Source of the DNA: an uncultured bacterium
Lineage (GTDB): Bacteria > Patescibacteriota > Saccharimonadia > Saccharimonadales > Saccharimonadaceae
Direction of reading: 5' to 3'
Length of the DNA stretch: 64,000 nt
Assembly: GCA_903832635.1 (NCBI GenBank)
Contig: CAILCF010000001.1
Location: 1 to 64,000, forward strand
Within the stretch, counting starts at the first letter, position 1. Every line of letters starts with the position of its first letter. Positions 1 to 17,325 of this stretch are shown here, piece after piece. The notes beneath the pieces were generated by a model. The model saw only the letters and a program-made list of their open reading frames with translations. It was not told the origin of the DNA and made no database searches. The position numbers and the translations under genes were made by a program.

Positions 1-604
1 ACATACGGTAAATTTTGACATCGTATTTTTGGCCCTGCAACAGATTAAGCGTGGCAATATTGCAAGTGAGCTTATTGCCTTTGACTGGACAGCTGACTAC
101 TTTTCCGTCAATATCTAGCTGATAGCTAAAAACTGAATCACTTTCAGATAAATTGATTGATAATGGTTTTGAAGTTGGCACTGAGACGTCCAGCGTATCA
201 ACTTTAACTGATGGTGACTGTGGTATCGATATATCAAAGGTTTTTTTCGCAAGCCAACCACCAAACAGCGCAACACTTACTTTGGTATTGCCGGCCATAG
301 GGGCCTTTTGAGCGCTAAAACAGGTTTTTAAAGATATGATTGGCAAACTGCCAATTTTAGCTACGTTTTCATAACTAACATCAAACCCCGAATCACTACT
401 TACCTGCCGATTAACGTCTGGCAATAATGTCAGGTGTGAAACGCATGTTGGCTGACCGTATGAAAATTGGACAGGCTCAGCTTGCATGAAAATAATCGAA
501 CCGACAATGAATGATAACAAAAATAGACCGAACAAAATTATAATCCAGCGATGTAAACTGAGTATCTTGTCAAAGATATTTTTGACTGTTTGTTTTAAAT
601 GCAT
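1..604 (-). CDS. Hypothetical membrane-anchored secreted protein, 3' part cut by window edge
   Basis: Open frame read from ATG at 604 to the window edge (MHLKQTVKNIFDKILSLHRWIIILFGLFLLSFIVGSIIFMQ...); N-terminal TM segment. Absent from ORF track because it is truncated. Confidence 0.75.
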   Translation of the reverse strand, partial: MHLKQTVKNIFDKILSLHRWIIILFGLFLLSFIVGSIIFMQAEPVQFSYGQPTCVSHLTLLPDVNRQVSSDSGFDVSYENVAKIGSLPIISLKTCFSAQKAPMAGNTKVSVALFGGWLAKKTFDISIPQSPSVKVDTLDVSVPTSKPLSINLSESDSVFSYQLDIDGKVVSCPVKGNKLTCNIATLNLLQGQKYDVKIYRM

Positions 605-649
605 CCATGCTTATTTTAGCATAATTGGTATGATTAACAGATATTTTGA

Positions 650-680
650 CCAAGAAAAAGACCATCCTATTCGGATGGTC
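650..680 (-). terminator. Intrinsic terminator of rRNA operon
   Basis: GACCATCC-GAATA-GGATGGTC followed by CTTTTTCTT on minus strand, just after 5S. Confidence 0.8.
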
Positions 681-688
681 TTCTTATA

Positions 689-800
689 ATTCGGCACCGT
701 GCTAGTTTCCCGCTTGTGGCAGTATAATCGCCGCTGTTGAGCTTGACTTCTGTGTTCGGAATGAGAACAGGTATTTCCTCAACGCCATGGGCACCGAATT
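689..800 (-). rRNA. rrf: 5S rRNA
   Basis: Minus strand ggtgcccatggcgttgaggaaatacctgttctcattccgaacacagaagtcaag...cggtgcc; complementary termini. Confidence 0.9.
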
Positions 801-893
801 GGTCGGAATAATCTATTCCAACCTATCGATGCCCAATGATTATGGGCACGGTCATTTGTATGTAAAAATCTTGTTTATAAAAATTGACAAATC

Positions 894-922
894 AATGGTT
901 ACCATTAATTACTAGTTAAGTC
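894..922 (-). repeat. 3' arm of 23S processing stem
   Basis: aatggttaccattaattactagttaagtc is inverted relative to 4107-4135 (gacttaactagtaattggcaataaccatt): 16 bp perfect, then 8 more after a 5-nt mismatch. Confidence 0.8.
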
Positions 923-967
923 TACCCTATTACCCCTGTTAATGCAAGCATTAACGTTGGTAATAAG

Positions 968-4106
<3,139 letters not shown>

Positions 4107-4135
4107 GACTTAACTAGTAATTGGCAATAACCATT
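4107..4135 (-). repeat. 5' arm of 23S processing stem
   Basis: Pairs with 894-922. Confidence 0.8.
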
Positions 4136-4458
4136 TATTACTATTTTTCTAGCCGTCAATTTTAAAAACTTTTTCTTACAACCTAATTGTTAAATGACAT
4201 GCTCTCTCCGCCGTACGGCGGATGAGTTCACATTTAGACGCACCATTTTGATGTATTTTGTCTGAACTCAAGCCTTCCAATCGTATCACCCCGCCTCGCA
4301 GCATGTAAAGAGGTAATCGTTGTTATTTTTGCAATAAAGAAAACCTCCTGCGATATACTTTATTGCGTATCACCAGAGGTTCAATCGAACATTCGTTTAG
4401 CTTTATTAATTGTACTCGCGATAGGGTGCTTTTGCAAGGGTTTTGGGATTAAAATATA

Positions 4459-4800
4459 CTACTTTTTCTTTTCAATACGAACTGCAGTACCGTATGCGGC
4501 GACTTCATTCATTATATTATAAATATCTCCTGTATCAAATCGCATCATTAATATTGCATTTGCTCCCTTATCGGCAGCTTCTTGGCGCATTCGTTCCATA
4601 GCATGGTTGCGGCTATCAACCAATAGTTTCGTCAAGCCACCTGATTCACCACCTACAAGTGATCTTAAACTTGCACCCATATTGCTGAAAATGTTTCGAC
4701 TGCGAACAATCAGACCAAAAACTTCACCATAAACCTCGACAACCTCATATCCAGGCACATCATTTGTCGTTACAACTAAAATTTCATCTGCTTTTGCCAT
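4459..4800 (-). CDS. YbjQ/UPF0145 family protein inside the 16S-23S spacer
   Basis: ORF 113 aa, MAKADEILVVTTNDVPGYEVVEVYGEVFGLIVRSRNIF...GANAILMMRFDTG; SD GGGAG upstream. Confidence 0.85.
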   Translation of the reverse strand: MAKADEILVVTTNDVPGYEVVEVYGEVFGLIVRSRNIFSNMGASLRSLVGGESGGLTKLLVDSRNHAMERMRQEAADKGANAILMMRFDTGDIYNIMNEVAAYGTAVRIEKKK

Positions 4801-4888
4801 ATTTTTCTCCCTTTTTATACGTTTATTATATTCTTATTTATTGATAATAAAAAATCCTCAACAATAATAGAACTGGATCGAACAAAAG

Positions 4889-4965
4889 TGGTGGGGCTAT
4901 CTGGACTCGAACCAGAGACCTCGTCATTATCAGTGACGCGCTCTAACCAGCTGAGCTATAGCCCC
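4889..4965 (-). tRNA. tRNA-Ile(GAT)
   Basis: Cloverleaf read by eye; loop CTGATAA; encoded CCA. Confidence 0.95.
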
Positions 4966-5034
4966 ATCACCTGTGCTCGATAATTGTTAAGTTCTTGGTG
5001 GAGTGATTCAGGCTTGCGCCTGATTCACCCCATG

Positions 5035-5112
5035 TGGTGGAGCATGTCGGATTCGAACCGACGACCCCCTGCTTGCAAAGCAGGTGCTCTAAACCAACTG
5101 AGCTAATGCCCC
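5035..5112 (-). tRNA. tRNA-Ala(TGC)
   Basis: GGGGCAT...ATGCTCC acceptor, anticodon TGC, encoded CCA. Confidence 0.95.
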
Positions 5113-5178
5113 ACAGGCCGCGAACTTAATACATTTTATCCTAGATGATTCATCCCCGCAAGTGTATAGTAAGGATAT

Positions 5179-5415
5179 ATGGCGTACGAATTCAGTTTCG
5201 CATCATTTTTTATCGGCTTTATTATTGTCGCCGTCGGTGCTGCGTTTATGATTTGGCATCAGGTTATAGCTGATAATTTAGGTTCGGGCGTGTCCAGTTA
5301 TGATAGATTCAAGTTTTGGGCTTTAATTACTGTTGTTGTTGGTTTTCTTGTAATGCTAAATTTGCACGTATTCATTCTGGGTAATCTGTTAAATTCCCTA
5401 TTCCACCGATCCTAG
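5179..5415 (+). CDS. Small two-TM membrane protein, antisense to the rRNA operon in the spacer
   Basis: 78 aa ORF, two hydrophobic segments, AAGGA SD, followed by hairpin at 5436-5457. Confidence 0.6.
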   Translation: MAYEFSFASFFIGFIIVAVGAAFMIWHQVIADNLGSGVSSYDRFKFWALITVVVGFLVMLNLHVFILGNLLNSLFHRS

Positions 5416-5470
5416 ATAAAATTTGAATACAAAAGTACCTCCGGCTTTCGCCAGAGGTAATCTGTTATTA

Positions 5471-5495
5471 ACAACTTGGTTGTGCAATCATCGTC
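5471..5495 (-). repeat. 3' arm of 16S processing stem
   Basis: acaacttggttgtgcaatcatcgtc is inverted relative to 7155-7180 (gacgatgatttgcacaaccaaattgt). Confidence 0.85.
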
Positions 5496-5635
5496 AAGAT
5501 AAGTCGAGATTTTTTCGAACTTTGTCTTGCCCCTGATAAATCAAGAGCTGCGTTATTATGTAAGCTCAACATAACAACAAGACCGACCTAGCTTCAGCAA
5601 TAGATTTCTCGTATTGCTGGCATAACACTCCCTAG

Positions 5636-7108
<1,473 letters not shown>

Positions 7109-7154
7109 AGATTATCACCGATAAATCGATGTAACCTATAACTCAATATAAACT

Positions 7155-7180
7155 GACGATGATTTGCACAACCAAATTGT
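7155..7180 (-). repeat. 5' arm of 16S processing stem
   Basis: Pairs with 5471-5495. Confidence 0.85.
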
Positions 7181-7249
7181 CAAAGGACTTTTAATCTGTT
7201 ACAACTCCACGTTGATTTGCACCAAAATAGCGCGACCAGATTGTTATCA

Positions 7250-7279
7250 ATCATACCTTAAAACTTATACATCAGTCAA
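7250..7279 (-). promoter_or_regulatory. Putative rRNA operon promoter
   Basis: TTGACT-N18-TATGAT on minus strand upstream of 16S. Confidence 0.6.
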
Positions 7280-7297
7280 GTAGAATATACTTATATC

Positions 7298-7735
7298 TTA
7301 TAATGTTGCTAAATATACTACAATACCAATTGCTGCGCCCAGTACTGCACCCAGCGCAACCTCTGTTGGTGTATGTCCCATTGCAACTCTTGGTAATTTT
7401 ATCTTGCTGTTTGTAGACTTGATTAATTTATGAATTGCCAAACCTTGTTCCCCAGAAGATCTACGAACTTTAACCGCATCATACATAACTATCACTGCAA
7501 AAAGTAAAGATAAACCGAACAAACCAGAACTAATTCCGTCCTTTAGACCTATAATTGTGACCATTGCGGTCACAGCTGCACTATGAGCACTTGGCATCCC
7601 TCCAGAGATAAACAAGTATGCCCTAAGTGTGCGTCTTTCTTTGTTTACAGAACTGATGATAAATTTAATTAGATGAGCTACAACCCAAGCTAAAAAGATT
7701 GTTAACAGATAGGGTGAGATATTCTGTATTGTCAT
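7298..7735 (-). CDS. DUF212/YuiD-type divergent PAP2 family membrane protein
   Basis: GGMPSAHSAAVTAMV...VRRSSGEQG...MGHTPTEVALGAVLG. Confidence 0.85.
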   Translation of the reverse strand: MTIQNISPYLLTIFLAWVVAHLIKFIISSVNKERRTLRAYLFISGGMPSAHSAAVTAMVTIIGLKDGISSGLFGLSLLFAVIVMYDAVKVRRSSGEQGLAIHKLIKSTNSKIKLPRVAMGHTPTEVALGAVLGAAIGIVVYLATL

Positions 7736-7736
7736 G

Positions 7737-10256
7737 TTATTCCCCTTCTACAGTGTCCTTACTTTTATCTTGCTCTGGCATTAGCCCAATCGATGCCACT
7801 TTATCACCTTCGCGCATTCTCATAATCCTAACACCTTGAGTTGTGCGTCCAATTGTTGGTATATCTTTAAGACCTACTCGAATTGCCTGTCCACCGGTTG
7901 AGATTAGCAAAACTTCAAATGCGTCTGGTTCAAGTGTGTGCACTGCAATAATTGGACCTGTTTTTGCAGTTACTACCGCCGCTTTAATCCCAACCCCACC
8001 GCGTTTATGTGAAGGAAAATTGGAAACCTTTGTAGCTTTTCCGTAACCATTTTCACTAATTACCAGTAATTTTCGATCATCATCAACAATATCCATTCCA
8101 ACTACTTGGTCAAGGGGACGAAGTCTTACGCCTCTGACACCCCTTGCAGATCGTCCCATCGGCCGTGCATCTTTTTCGTTGAACCTTATTGTCTGACCGG
8201 CAGATGTCGATATAATAACATCGTCATTGCCACTGGTCTTTTTTATCCATTTCAACTCATCGCCATCATCAAGTTTGATAGCAATCAAACCATTTGTACG
8301 AATATTAGCATAGTCTTTTAATGGAGTCTTTTTAATCGTTCCTTTTGTAGTTGTCATGAATAAATATCCATCATCGTTAGCACCTTTTGCATGACTAATG
8401 ATAGAGGTTATCTTCTCTTCAGGTTGTAGCTGGAGTAAATTCACTGCCGCAACACCCCTGGTTGCTAAACTAGCTGCAGGTACTTCGTAAGCTTTCAATC
8501 TAAATATACGTCCACGATTCGTAAAGAATAACAAAAAGTCATGAGTACTGGCTGGGACTAACTGATCAATAATATCCTCTGTTTTTATTGTCATACCCTT
8601 TTTGCCCTTACCGCCCCTGTTTTGACGACGATATTCACTAACCAAAGTCCTTTTAATATAATTCTCTGCAGTAAGTAGTATGACACTTTCTTCTTCCGGA
8701 ATTAATTCTTCATCGCTGAACTTACCAAGCTCATAATTAATCATCTGGCTACGTCTTTCGTCACCATATTTTTCCTTCATTTCGAGGAGTTCAGACTTTA
8801 TAATCTTCAAAATCTCATGTTCATCTGCCAGAATTGCTTCTAATTTAGATATTAATTCTGAAAGTTCTTTCAACTCATTTTCAATAGCTTCTCTTTCAAG
8901 CCCGGTCAAGCGTCGCAACTGCATAGCAAGAATTGCCTTAGCTTGAATTTCTGAAAGTTTGAATTTTTGGATTAATGCCGCTTCAGCATCTTCACTAGTC
9001 CTGCTAGCTCTTATAGTTTTAATTACTTCCTCGATATGATCCAGAGCGATTTTGTAACCTTCCAAGATATGTGCGCGTTCTTTAGCTTTTTTCAACTCAA
9101 ATTCTGTTCGACGACGGACAACTACTTGGCGATGCTTAATAAATTCAGCCAAAATCTCATGTATACCCAAAATACGTGGCTGTATTCCATCGATTAACGC
9201 CAACATATTAAAATGGAAGCTGGTTTGAAGTGAAGTATATTTATATAGCTGATTTAAAACCTTTTTCGGATATGCGTCTTTTTTCAGTTCAATTACAACT
9301 CGGACAGATCCACGTGCACTTTCGTCGCGCAGGTCGCTAATAGAGGTTATTTTTTTGTCCTTTACCAGTTCTGCAATTCTCTCTATAAGTGTTGCTTTAT
9401 TAACAGCAAACGGAATTTCGGTTACAATTATTTGATGTCGCCCCCTCTTATTCTCTTCAATCGTTGCGACAGCACGAATAACGACACTTCCGCGACCGGT
9501 TTGATAAGCTTGACGCATAGGCGACCCACCATAAACTATCGCACCTGTTGCGAAATCAGGACCTTTTACGTATTTCAGTAAATCATCTAGGGTTGTTGTT
9601 TCTGGATTATCAATTAGATGAATCGTAGCATCAACCAGCTCTCCGAGGTTGTGTGATGGAATACTAGTAGCCATACCCACTGCAATTCCAATTTGCCCGT
9701 TCAGTAACAGATTCGGTAATTTTGCCGGCAGTACTACAGGTTCTTGTTCAGACCCATCATAATTATCTCGAAAATCTACCGTATCCTTATCTAGATCTGT
9801 TAGTAGCTCATTCCCCGCTTTGTCGAGTCTAGCTTCTGTATAACGAGCGGCAGCGGCTGGATCACCATCCATTGAACCAAAATTTCCCTGACCGTTTACC
9901 AACGTATAGCGCATTGTCCAATTTTGAGCTAATCGTACCATTGAATCATATATTGCTGTGTCTCCGTGCGGATGATATTTACCCATCACATCACCAACTA
10001 TACGGGCAGATTTAGTAAACTTCCCACCAGGACGCAATCCTTGCTCACCCATTGAATATAGTATGCGTCGATGAACTGGCTTTAGACCGTCTCGAACATC
10101 AGGCAAAGCACGGTCAATAATAACACTCATAGAATATCGGAGGAAACTATCCTCCATAACATCTTCAATTGTTTCTTTTTCTACAACACGTGAATGTGTT
10201 TGAGGAATTTCATCTATAATTTCATCTTCAATCGATGTATTTTTATCATCATCCAT
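7737..10256 (-). CDS. gyrA: DNA gyrase subunit A
   Basis: [34 protein letters not shown]-terminal GyrA-box repeats. Confidence 0.97.
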   Translation of the reverse strand: MDDDKNTSIEDEIIDEIPQTHSRVVEKETIEDVMEDSFLRYSMSVIIDRALPDVRDGLKPVHRRILYSMGEQGLRPGGKFTKSARIVGDVMGKYHPHGDTAIYDSMVRLAQNWTMRYTLVNGQGNFGSMDGDPAAAARYTEARLDKAGNELLTDLDKDTVDFRDNYDGSEQEPVVLPAKLPNLLLNGQIGIAVGMATSIPSHNLGELVDATIHLIDNPETTTLDDLLKYVKGPDFATGAIVYGGSPMRQAYQTGRGSVVIRAVATIEENKRGRHQIIVTEIPFAVNKATLIERIAELVKDKKITSISDLRDESARGSVRVVIELKKDAYPKKVLNQLYKYTSLQTSFHFNMLALIDGIQPRILGIHEILAEFIKHRQVVVRRRTEFELKKAKERAHILEGYKIALDHIEEVIKTIRASRTSEDAEAALIQKFKLSEIQAKAILAMQLRRLTGLEREAIENELKELSELISKLEAILADEHEILKIIKSELLEMKEKYGDERRSQMINYELGKFSDEELIPEEESVILLTAENYIKRTLVSEYRRQNRGGKGKKGMTIKTEDIIDQLVPASTHDFLLFFTNRGRIFRLKAYEVPAASLATRGVAAVNLLQLQPEEKITSIISHAKGANDDGYLFMTTTKGTIKKTPLKDYANIRTNGLIAIKLDDGDELKWIKKTSGNDDVIISTSAGQTIRFNEKDARPMGRSARGVRGVRLRPLDQVVGMDIVDDDRKLLVISENGYGKATKVSNFPSHKRGGVGIKAAVVTAKTGPIIAVHTLEPDAFEVLLISTGGQAIRVGLKDIPTIGRTTQGVRIMRMREGDKVASIGLMPEQDKSKDTVEGE

Positions 10257-10257
10257 A

Positions 10258-12255
<1,998 letters not shown>

Positions 12256-12383
12256 TTATGGACTAACATAGCTATTTGCAATATCCCCATTATAGCGAAT
12301 AATTTGTGTTCACTCAAGCTATTGCGCTGAACATATTTGTTATGCTAAAGTGTAACACAAGAGGTTAAATTAAACAAAAAATT

Positions 12384-13949
12384 ATGTTTAAAAAAATAGT
12401 ATCAAATCTACCCTTCAGCCCGGCACTTGTGGGTCAACTTGGGTTCTATGCAAAGCGTCTAAAAAAGGAAGAGGCAACCCGTCGACTTGGTCTTGTTTTC
12501 CTGGCTCTAACACTAATTGTTCAATCACTCGCAGTATTTCAACCCTCTGAATCAGCAAATGCCTCCAGTGACACCGACATGGTATCGGGCGGTGTTTCAT
12601 CAATAAGTGATTACTTGAGATCATATGATGCAAACACAAAACATTTACAAGATACCATGAATTATGTAGGTATAACACGACATGAAATTGTCGAGGCGGC
12701 TTCTCATTACACAAGCTTTAGTGCTGGAGACAAATTATCCTGGGGTTTTGCATCTAGATTTAGCTATGCTCAAGGAGAAAGAGTACACCCTATTTTTAAC
12801 GACAACGGTACTAGGGTAACAACAGTATATTCAAGACCGTTGCGACTTTGGGGAAATGCGAGCATGTTATCTTATGGATGGTACGGACATTCTGCTAGAA
12901 TGGGTTGGTTTGCAATAATGAGGTCGTGTGGGAATTTAGTCACCGAAAAACTCCCAACACCCGTCCAGCCGGATTATAGTTGTGACGAATTAACAGCCAA
13001 GTTGATTAGCGGTAATCAATACAAATTTAGTGGTAGTGCAACCGCCAAGAATGGCGCTTCAGTCAAGAGTTACGAATTTAACTTTGGTGATGGTACAAAT
13101 AAAACATCCACTAGCCCGAATAATATTTTGCATACATATGCAAGTAAAGATGCTAAGTATACCGCAAGACTTAGTGTTAACTTTAAAGTAAATGGCGATT
13201 CAAAAACTGCGTCAAGTAGTGCATGCACAGCAAAAATAACAGTTAGCAAGCCACCGACTCCTCCCCCACCGACTCCTACACCCTGCCTGCTAAATCCAAA
13301 ACTATTAGCAAGTGATGAAAACTGCAAGCCATGCCCAGGCAATGAATCGCTTTGGATTAACGACGAATCTTGTATACCTAATATCATCCAATCTAAAACC
13401 GCTACTAATACGTCACAGGGCTTTGTCGACGCTTCAACTATTACTGCACATTCGGGTGACCAAATAAGCTATACAATTACTATCGAAAATACGGGTTTAA
13501 GTCCGAAGACCATAAAACTTGAGGACCACCTTGGAGACGTTCTAGAATACTCCACCCTAATAGATAATGGTGGTGGCTCGTTCAACGACGCAACAAAAGT
13601 ACTTTCTTGGTCCGATGCCATACTTGCGCCAAAGGAAAAGCAGACCAGAACATTCGTTATGAAAGTAATGGATGAAATTCCAGCAACGGCCAGCGGTACA
13701 AGCGATCCGACTTCGTTTGACTGTATTATGACGAACATATTTGGCAACTCTACAAACGTAAACGTCGATTGCCCTACTCCAAAAATTGTTGAAAATGTTG
13801 CAAAAGAGCTTCCACATACCGGTCCAACCGAAAATATTATCTTTTCGGGGATAATATTTGCAATAACAACTTACTTTTATGTAAGAACTCGCCAAGTGAA
13901 ACGAGAGGTTCAATTGATAAGAAAAGACATAAGTACGGGTACATTATAA
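12384..13949 (+). CDS. Secreted surface protein with PKD-like and DUF11-like domains and an LPHTG C-terminal sorting signal
   Basis: N-terminal signal segment; Pro-rich linker PPTPPPPTPTP; C-term KELPHTGPTENIIFSGIIFAITTYFYVRTRQVKRE. Confidence 0.8.
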   Translation: MFKKIVSNLPFSPALVGQLGFYAKRLKKEEATRRLGLVFLALTLIVQSLAVFQPSESANASSDTDMVSGGVSSISDYLRSYDANTKHLQDTMNYVGITRHEIVEAASHYTSFSAGDKLSWGFASRFSYAQGERVHPIFNDNGTRVTTVYSRPLRLWGNASMLSYGWYGHSARMGWFAIMRSCGNLVTEKLPTPVQPDYSCDELTAKLISGNQYKFSGSATAKNGASVKSYEFNFGDGTNKTSTSPNNILHTYASKDAKYTARLSVNFKVNGDSKTASSSACTAKITVSKPPTPPPPTPTPCLLNPKLLASDENCKPCPGNESLWINDESCIPNIIQSKTATNTSQGFVDASTITAHSGDQISYTITIENTGLSPKTIKLEDHLGDVLEYSTLIDNGGGSFNDATKVLSWSDAILAPKEKQTRTFVMKVMDEIPATASGTSDPTSFDCIMTNIFGNSTNVNVDCPTPKIVENVAKELPHTGPTENIIFSGIIFAITTYFYVRTRQVKREVQLIRKDISTGTL

Positions 13950-13967
13950 TAATCAAAAGGATAAATT

Positions 13968-14543
13968 ATGGCAAATAATCAAGAACAATTTAGACCGGGA
14001 ATTGAAAACAGTAGTGAAGAAATTAAACAACCTACTGGAACGAAAGAGAAGTTGGTTGAAACTCCCGAAACTACAGTTGAGTTGTCACCTCGCGATATAG
14101 AGGCTCGTGCAGAAAAAGCCAGGTTAGAAGCACTCGAAACCGCTGCTAGTATTGAATCAAAAAACATAGAAAAAGAACAAAAAAAATCTCCAACCGGACG
14201 TGGTTCAATTAATAAGAGACAAAAAGAGAAAAGTTTCAAGCAAACTATGAACCAAGTTCAAAAAGAGCTTCCACCATCAAAAAGAGTTTTTAGTAAAATA
14301 ATCCACAACAATTACATCGAGAAAACAAGTGATATAATTGGTTCCACTGTCGCCAGACCCAACGCTCTATTTGCTGGTGCCTTTGTTGCCTTTATCTTAA
14401 CGATTTTGACATATACTGTTGCAAAAACTATGGGATATGCATTATCTGGGTTTGAGACTATTGGAGCCTTTATTGTTGGCTGGATGGTTGGTATTTCCTA
14501 CGATTACCTCAAAGTTTTAATTACTGGCAAAAAATCTGGTTAA
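13968..14543 (+). CDS. Hypothetical protein, charged N-terminus and two C-terminal TM segments
   Basis: 191 aa ORF with AAAGGATA SD, follows the LPHTG gene. Confidence 0.7.
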   Translation: MANNQEQFRPGIENSSEEIKQPTGTKEKLVETPETTVELSPRDIEARAEKARLEALETAASIESKNIEKEQKKSPTGRGSINKRQKEKSFKQTMNQVQKELPPSKRVFSKIIHNNYIEKTSDIIGSTVARPNALFAGAFVAFILTILTYTVAKTMGYALSGFETIGAFIVGWMVGISYDYLKVLITGKKSG

Positions 14544-14553
14544 TAATCTTCTT

Positions 14554-17298
14554 TCACCTTAATTTTATAGACACTCCATCGTCATCGTCTGGATTTTTTC
14601 GAACCTGAAGATTTTCTGACCTCAATTTATCATCTGTGATATCGGTTTCATTTACGATATTTTTACTAGAATCAATAATCGAGGCATTAGTTTTTGATTT
14701 TGCAATCTGTTCACGTTTTGCTAGCCACTCGTCCATAAATGACGAACCTGTACCAATTGTTGAACTAACGGGTTTTAAAGGTGTTGTGGTTGTTCTAGAT
14801 ATTGGTTGAGCAGCTTGTGACTTACTTAATGCCTCTAGTTTTGCCCTTTTAGCTGCATCACCGGCTCCTAGACGAGCAAAAATCTCTTTTTCAACCAAAG
14901 CCCTTGGTCGACCAAACTTAGCCGCTGAGAGCTTTTTAATAGCGTCCTGCAATTGTATATTAGGCTTAATCATTGGTGGAATAAGATTCATACTAAATGC
15001 CGCTGACGGAACTCCATTTATTAAAACTGAAGTTATTGTTTGGAAATTAGGCAATTTAGTTAAATCTTCGGCATCAAAGGTTGGCATAAATTTCTTTTGT
15101 AGTATTTCAGCATCGGTAATACCAAGTCTACCACTTATAATTGTGCCGACATTCCCAAGAATCGACTCTCGTATAATGTCGGTTAGTTGTGTCATAAATT
15201 GATTTGCAAGAACTAAACTTAATCTATACTTTCGTGCCTCAGATAAAATTGTTGCAAAAGAATCTGTTGCAAAATTTTGAAACTCATCTACGTAAAGTGT
15301 AAAATCTACACGATCGTCTTCTGGGATATCGTCACGTGCCATCGCAGCAACTTGAAACTTCATAATAAATATCATTCCTAAAAGTTGAGAGTTTAATTCA
15401 CCGGTTTTACCCTTTGATAGATTAACTATTAATATCTTTCTGTTATCCATAATCTCACGTAAGTTAAAACCGCTTTTTGTTTGTCCAATAATATTTCGCA
15501 TCATTTCGTTTGACAAGAATGCACCAAACTTACTTACAAACCAACCTAGAACCTCTGATTTGTTTGCCTCACTGGTTTGAGCCATCTCTTTATTCCAAAA
15601 ATCGAGAACAGTTTGGTCAGACACATATTTTAACTTTTCATCAGTAAATGATTGATCATTAAAAACTTGTGGTACGTCAATAAACGATGAACCATTTGGG
15701 TCGCTCATTATAGTTAGTGCCGCATTACGAAACCAATGCTCGTACCTCGGCCCTATTATCCCTGTGTGTCCGGGGTCATACAGTTTGTATAGCATCGCAA
15801 TTGCTTCCTGGATTAGAAAATCTCGTTGGTCTTGAGTTTCAAATTCAAATAGATTCAACCCAATTGGACTTTCCATATCACCCGGAGAAAAATAGATTAC
15901 GTCCTCAACTCTTTCTTTTGGGATTGCCCCTAAAAGAGTTTCGGCGGCATCTCCGTTCGGGTCAATAAAAGCAAAGCCACGACCATCCAACATATCTTGA
16001 AAGGCTAAATTATTAAGTAGTGCGGTCTTACCCGTACCGGTTTGTCCTATAAAATACGTATGTCTCCGCCTATCATTTGTACCTAGCCTAATTTGTTTTT
16101 TTGTCCCCCTGAATTCGTTATAGCCCAACAGAAAACCTTCATCCATTACCTGTGTTGGGCCATCAACCTGTTTAGCCATCTGTCGTTGTACCTGAGATGT
16201 TGGGATACTGTTTTGATCTGGTAAATGAAAAATAGTCGCTAACTCAACACTATTTAATATGTTTTGATTTACGCTTTGTGGGAAAAATCGAAATATATAT
16301 GCTGTAACTAATTGTTCAATATCTTTAGAGATACTGAATTTAAAACCATTATTTGTTGTTGAGTCAAATAACGAAAATGCAGCAATTATATTTTTTAGAA
16401 GTGATTGAGACCTTGCAGCAGTGTTAGAAGAAACCACAACACGTATTAAAACTTCATACCCGGGGTGACGTGTTTTTTCTTCAATAGATTCAATAACACT
16501 TTGTTCCAGCGATGTCAGTTGTTTTTCTTCCGACTTGGTCTCAGTACTTTCGGGCGGCTTCCATAATGCCTCCATTAGGTTTTTAGGTTTAAATATATCC
16601 CCAATACCTGACTGCTTTACTCCCTTATCTTTTTTTATTTTACCTGCAGTATAAATGGAATTTTTTGTCCAACTTTCCGATGCAGGTCGAATCATCACCT
16701 GGACAGCAACGCCATCTTCGCGAGTAACGGTCGACAAGGCATTCAGTAAAGCCCTAGATGCATCAAGTTTTGACTCTTGATATGTAACAATAGGGTATAC
16801 GAAGTTTTTCTTCAAAGTAAATTCACCACCTATTGTGCCACTTATCTTCCCGGTTTGACTAAAAATATTTCGCTCTTCAACCTCCTCCAACCTTGCGGAT
16901 GGATATGCTGCTGCAACTGCCTGCCGGATTATATCAGTTAAAACTGCAGGAACAACAACATAGTAATATACCAAACCCTCGTGTGCTACGACTTCGAAAG
17001 AAATATGTCTTTGTCCGTATATTCGACTCTTAAAACCTTTTGTTGCTGTACTTGAAATAATGTTATACATCACCTGGGCTTGCGATAGAGCTTCTTCAGT
17101 GATATCTCTCTCGTCACGACCGTTAGATTCAAGATCCTCCCCAGAAGGTGGAATATGAATATGCATTGGTATCATTTTTAAACCACGCTCGTAATTTTTT
17201 GCATCTCGCATGGTTTTTTGATATTGAGAAAAAACAAAAAAAGCAACAACAATTCCTATAATTAGAATAATGACTATCGTGACAATTACACCTATCAT
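14554..17298 (-). CDS. VirD4/TraG-like type IV coupling ATPase with N-terminal TM
   Basis: Walker A GQTGTGKTALL, FIDPNGD, LYVDEFQNFAT, ANQFMTQL. Confidence 0.85.
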   Translation of the reverse strand: MIGVIVTIVIILIIGIVVAFFVFSQYQKTMRDAKNYERGLKMIPMHIHIPPSGEDLESNGRDERDITEEALSQAQVMYNIISSTATKGFKSRIYGQRHISFEVVAHEGLVYYYVVVPAVLTDIIRQAVAAAYPSARLEEVEERNIFSQTGKISGTIGGEFTLKKNFVYPIVTYQESKLDASRALLNALSTVTREDGVAVQVMIRPASESWTKNSIYTAGKIKKDKGVKQSGIGDIFKPKNLMEALWKPPESTETKSEEKQLTSLEQSVIESIEEKTRHPGYEVLIRVVVSSNTAARSQSLLKNIIAAFSLFDSTTNNGFKFSISKDIEQLVTAYIFRFFPQSVNQNILNSVELATIFHLPDQNSIPTSQVQRQMAKQVDGPTQVMDEGFLLGYNEFRGTKKQIRLGTNDRRRHTYFIGQTGTGKTALLNNLAFQDMLDGRGFAFIDPNGDAAETLLGAIPKERVEDVIYFSPGDMESPIGLNLFEFETQDQRDFLIQEAIAMLYKLYDPGHTGIIGPRYEHWFRNAALTIMSDPNGSSFIDVPQVFNDQSFTDEKLKYVSDQTVLDFWNKEMAQTSEANKSEVLGWFVSKFGAFLSNEMMRNIIGQTKSGFNLREIMDNRKILIVNLSKGKTGELNSQLLGMIFIMKFQVAAMARDDIPEDDRVDFTLYVDEFQNFATDSFATILSEARKYRLSLVLANQFMTQLTDIIRESILGNVGTIISGRLGITDAEILQKKFMPTFDAEDLTKLPNFQTITSVLINGVPSAAFSMNLIPPMIKPNIQLQDAIKKLSAAKFGRPRALVEKEIFARLGAGDAAKRAKLEALSKSQAAQPISRTTTTPLKPVSSTIGTGSSFMDEWLAKREQIAKSKTNASIIDSSKNIVNETDITDDKLRSENLQVRKNPDDDDGVSIKLR

Positions 17299-17325
17299 CT
17301 CGATGTTTTACACCCAGGCGACAAC

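Noticed and set aside
12415-13913. Antisense ORFs under the LPHTG gene
   Set aside because: The plus-strand gene has SD-like context, signal peptide and sorting signal; antisense ORFs are low-complexity shadows.
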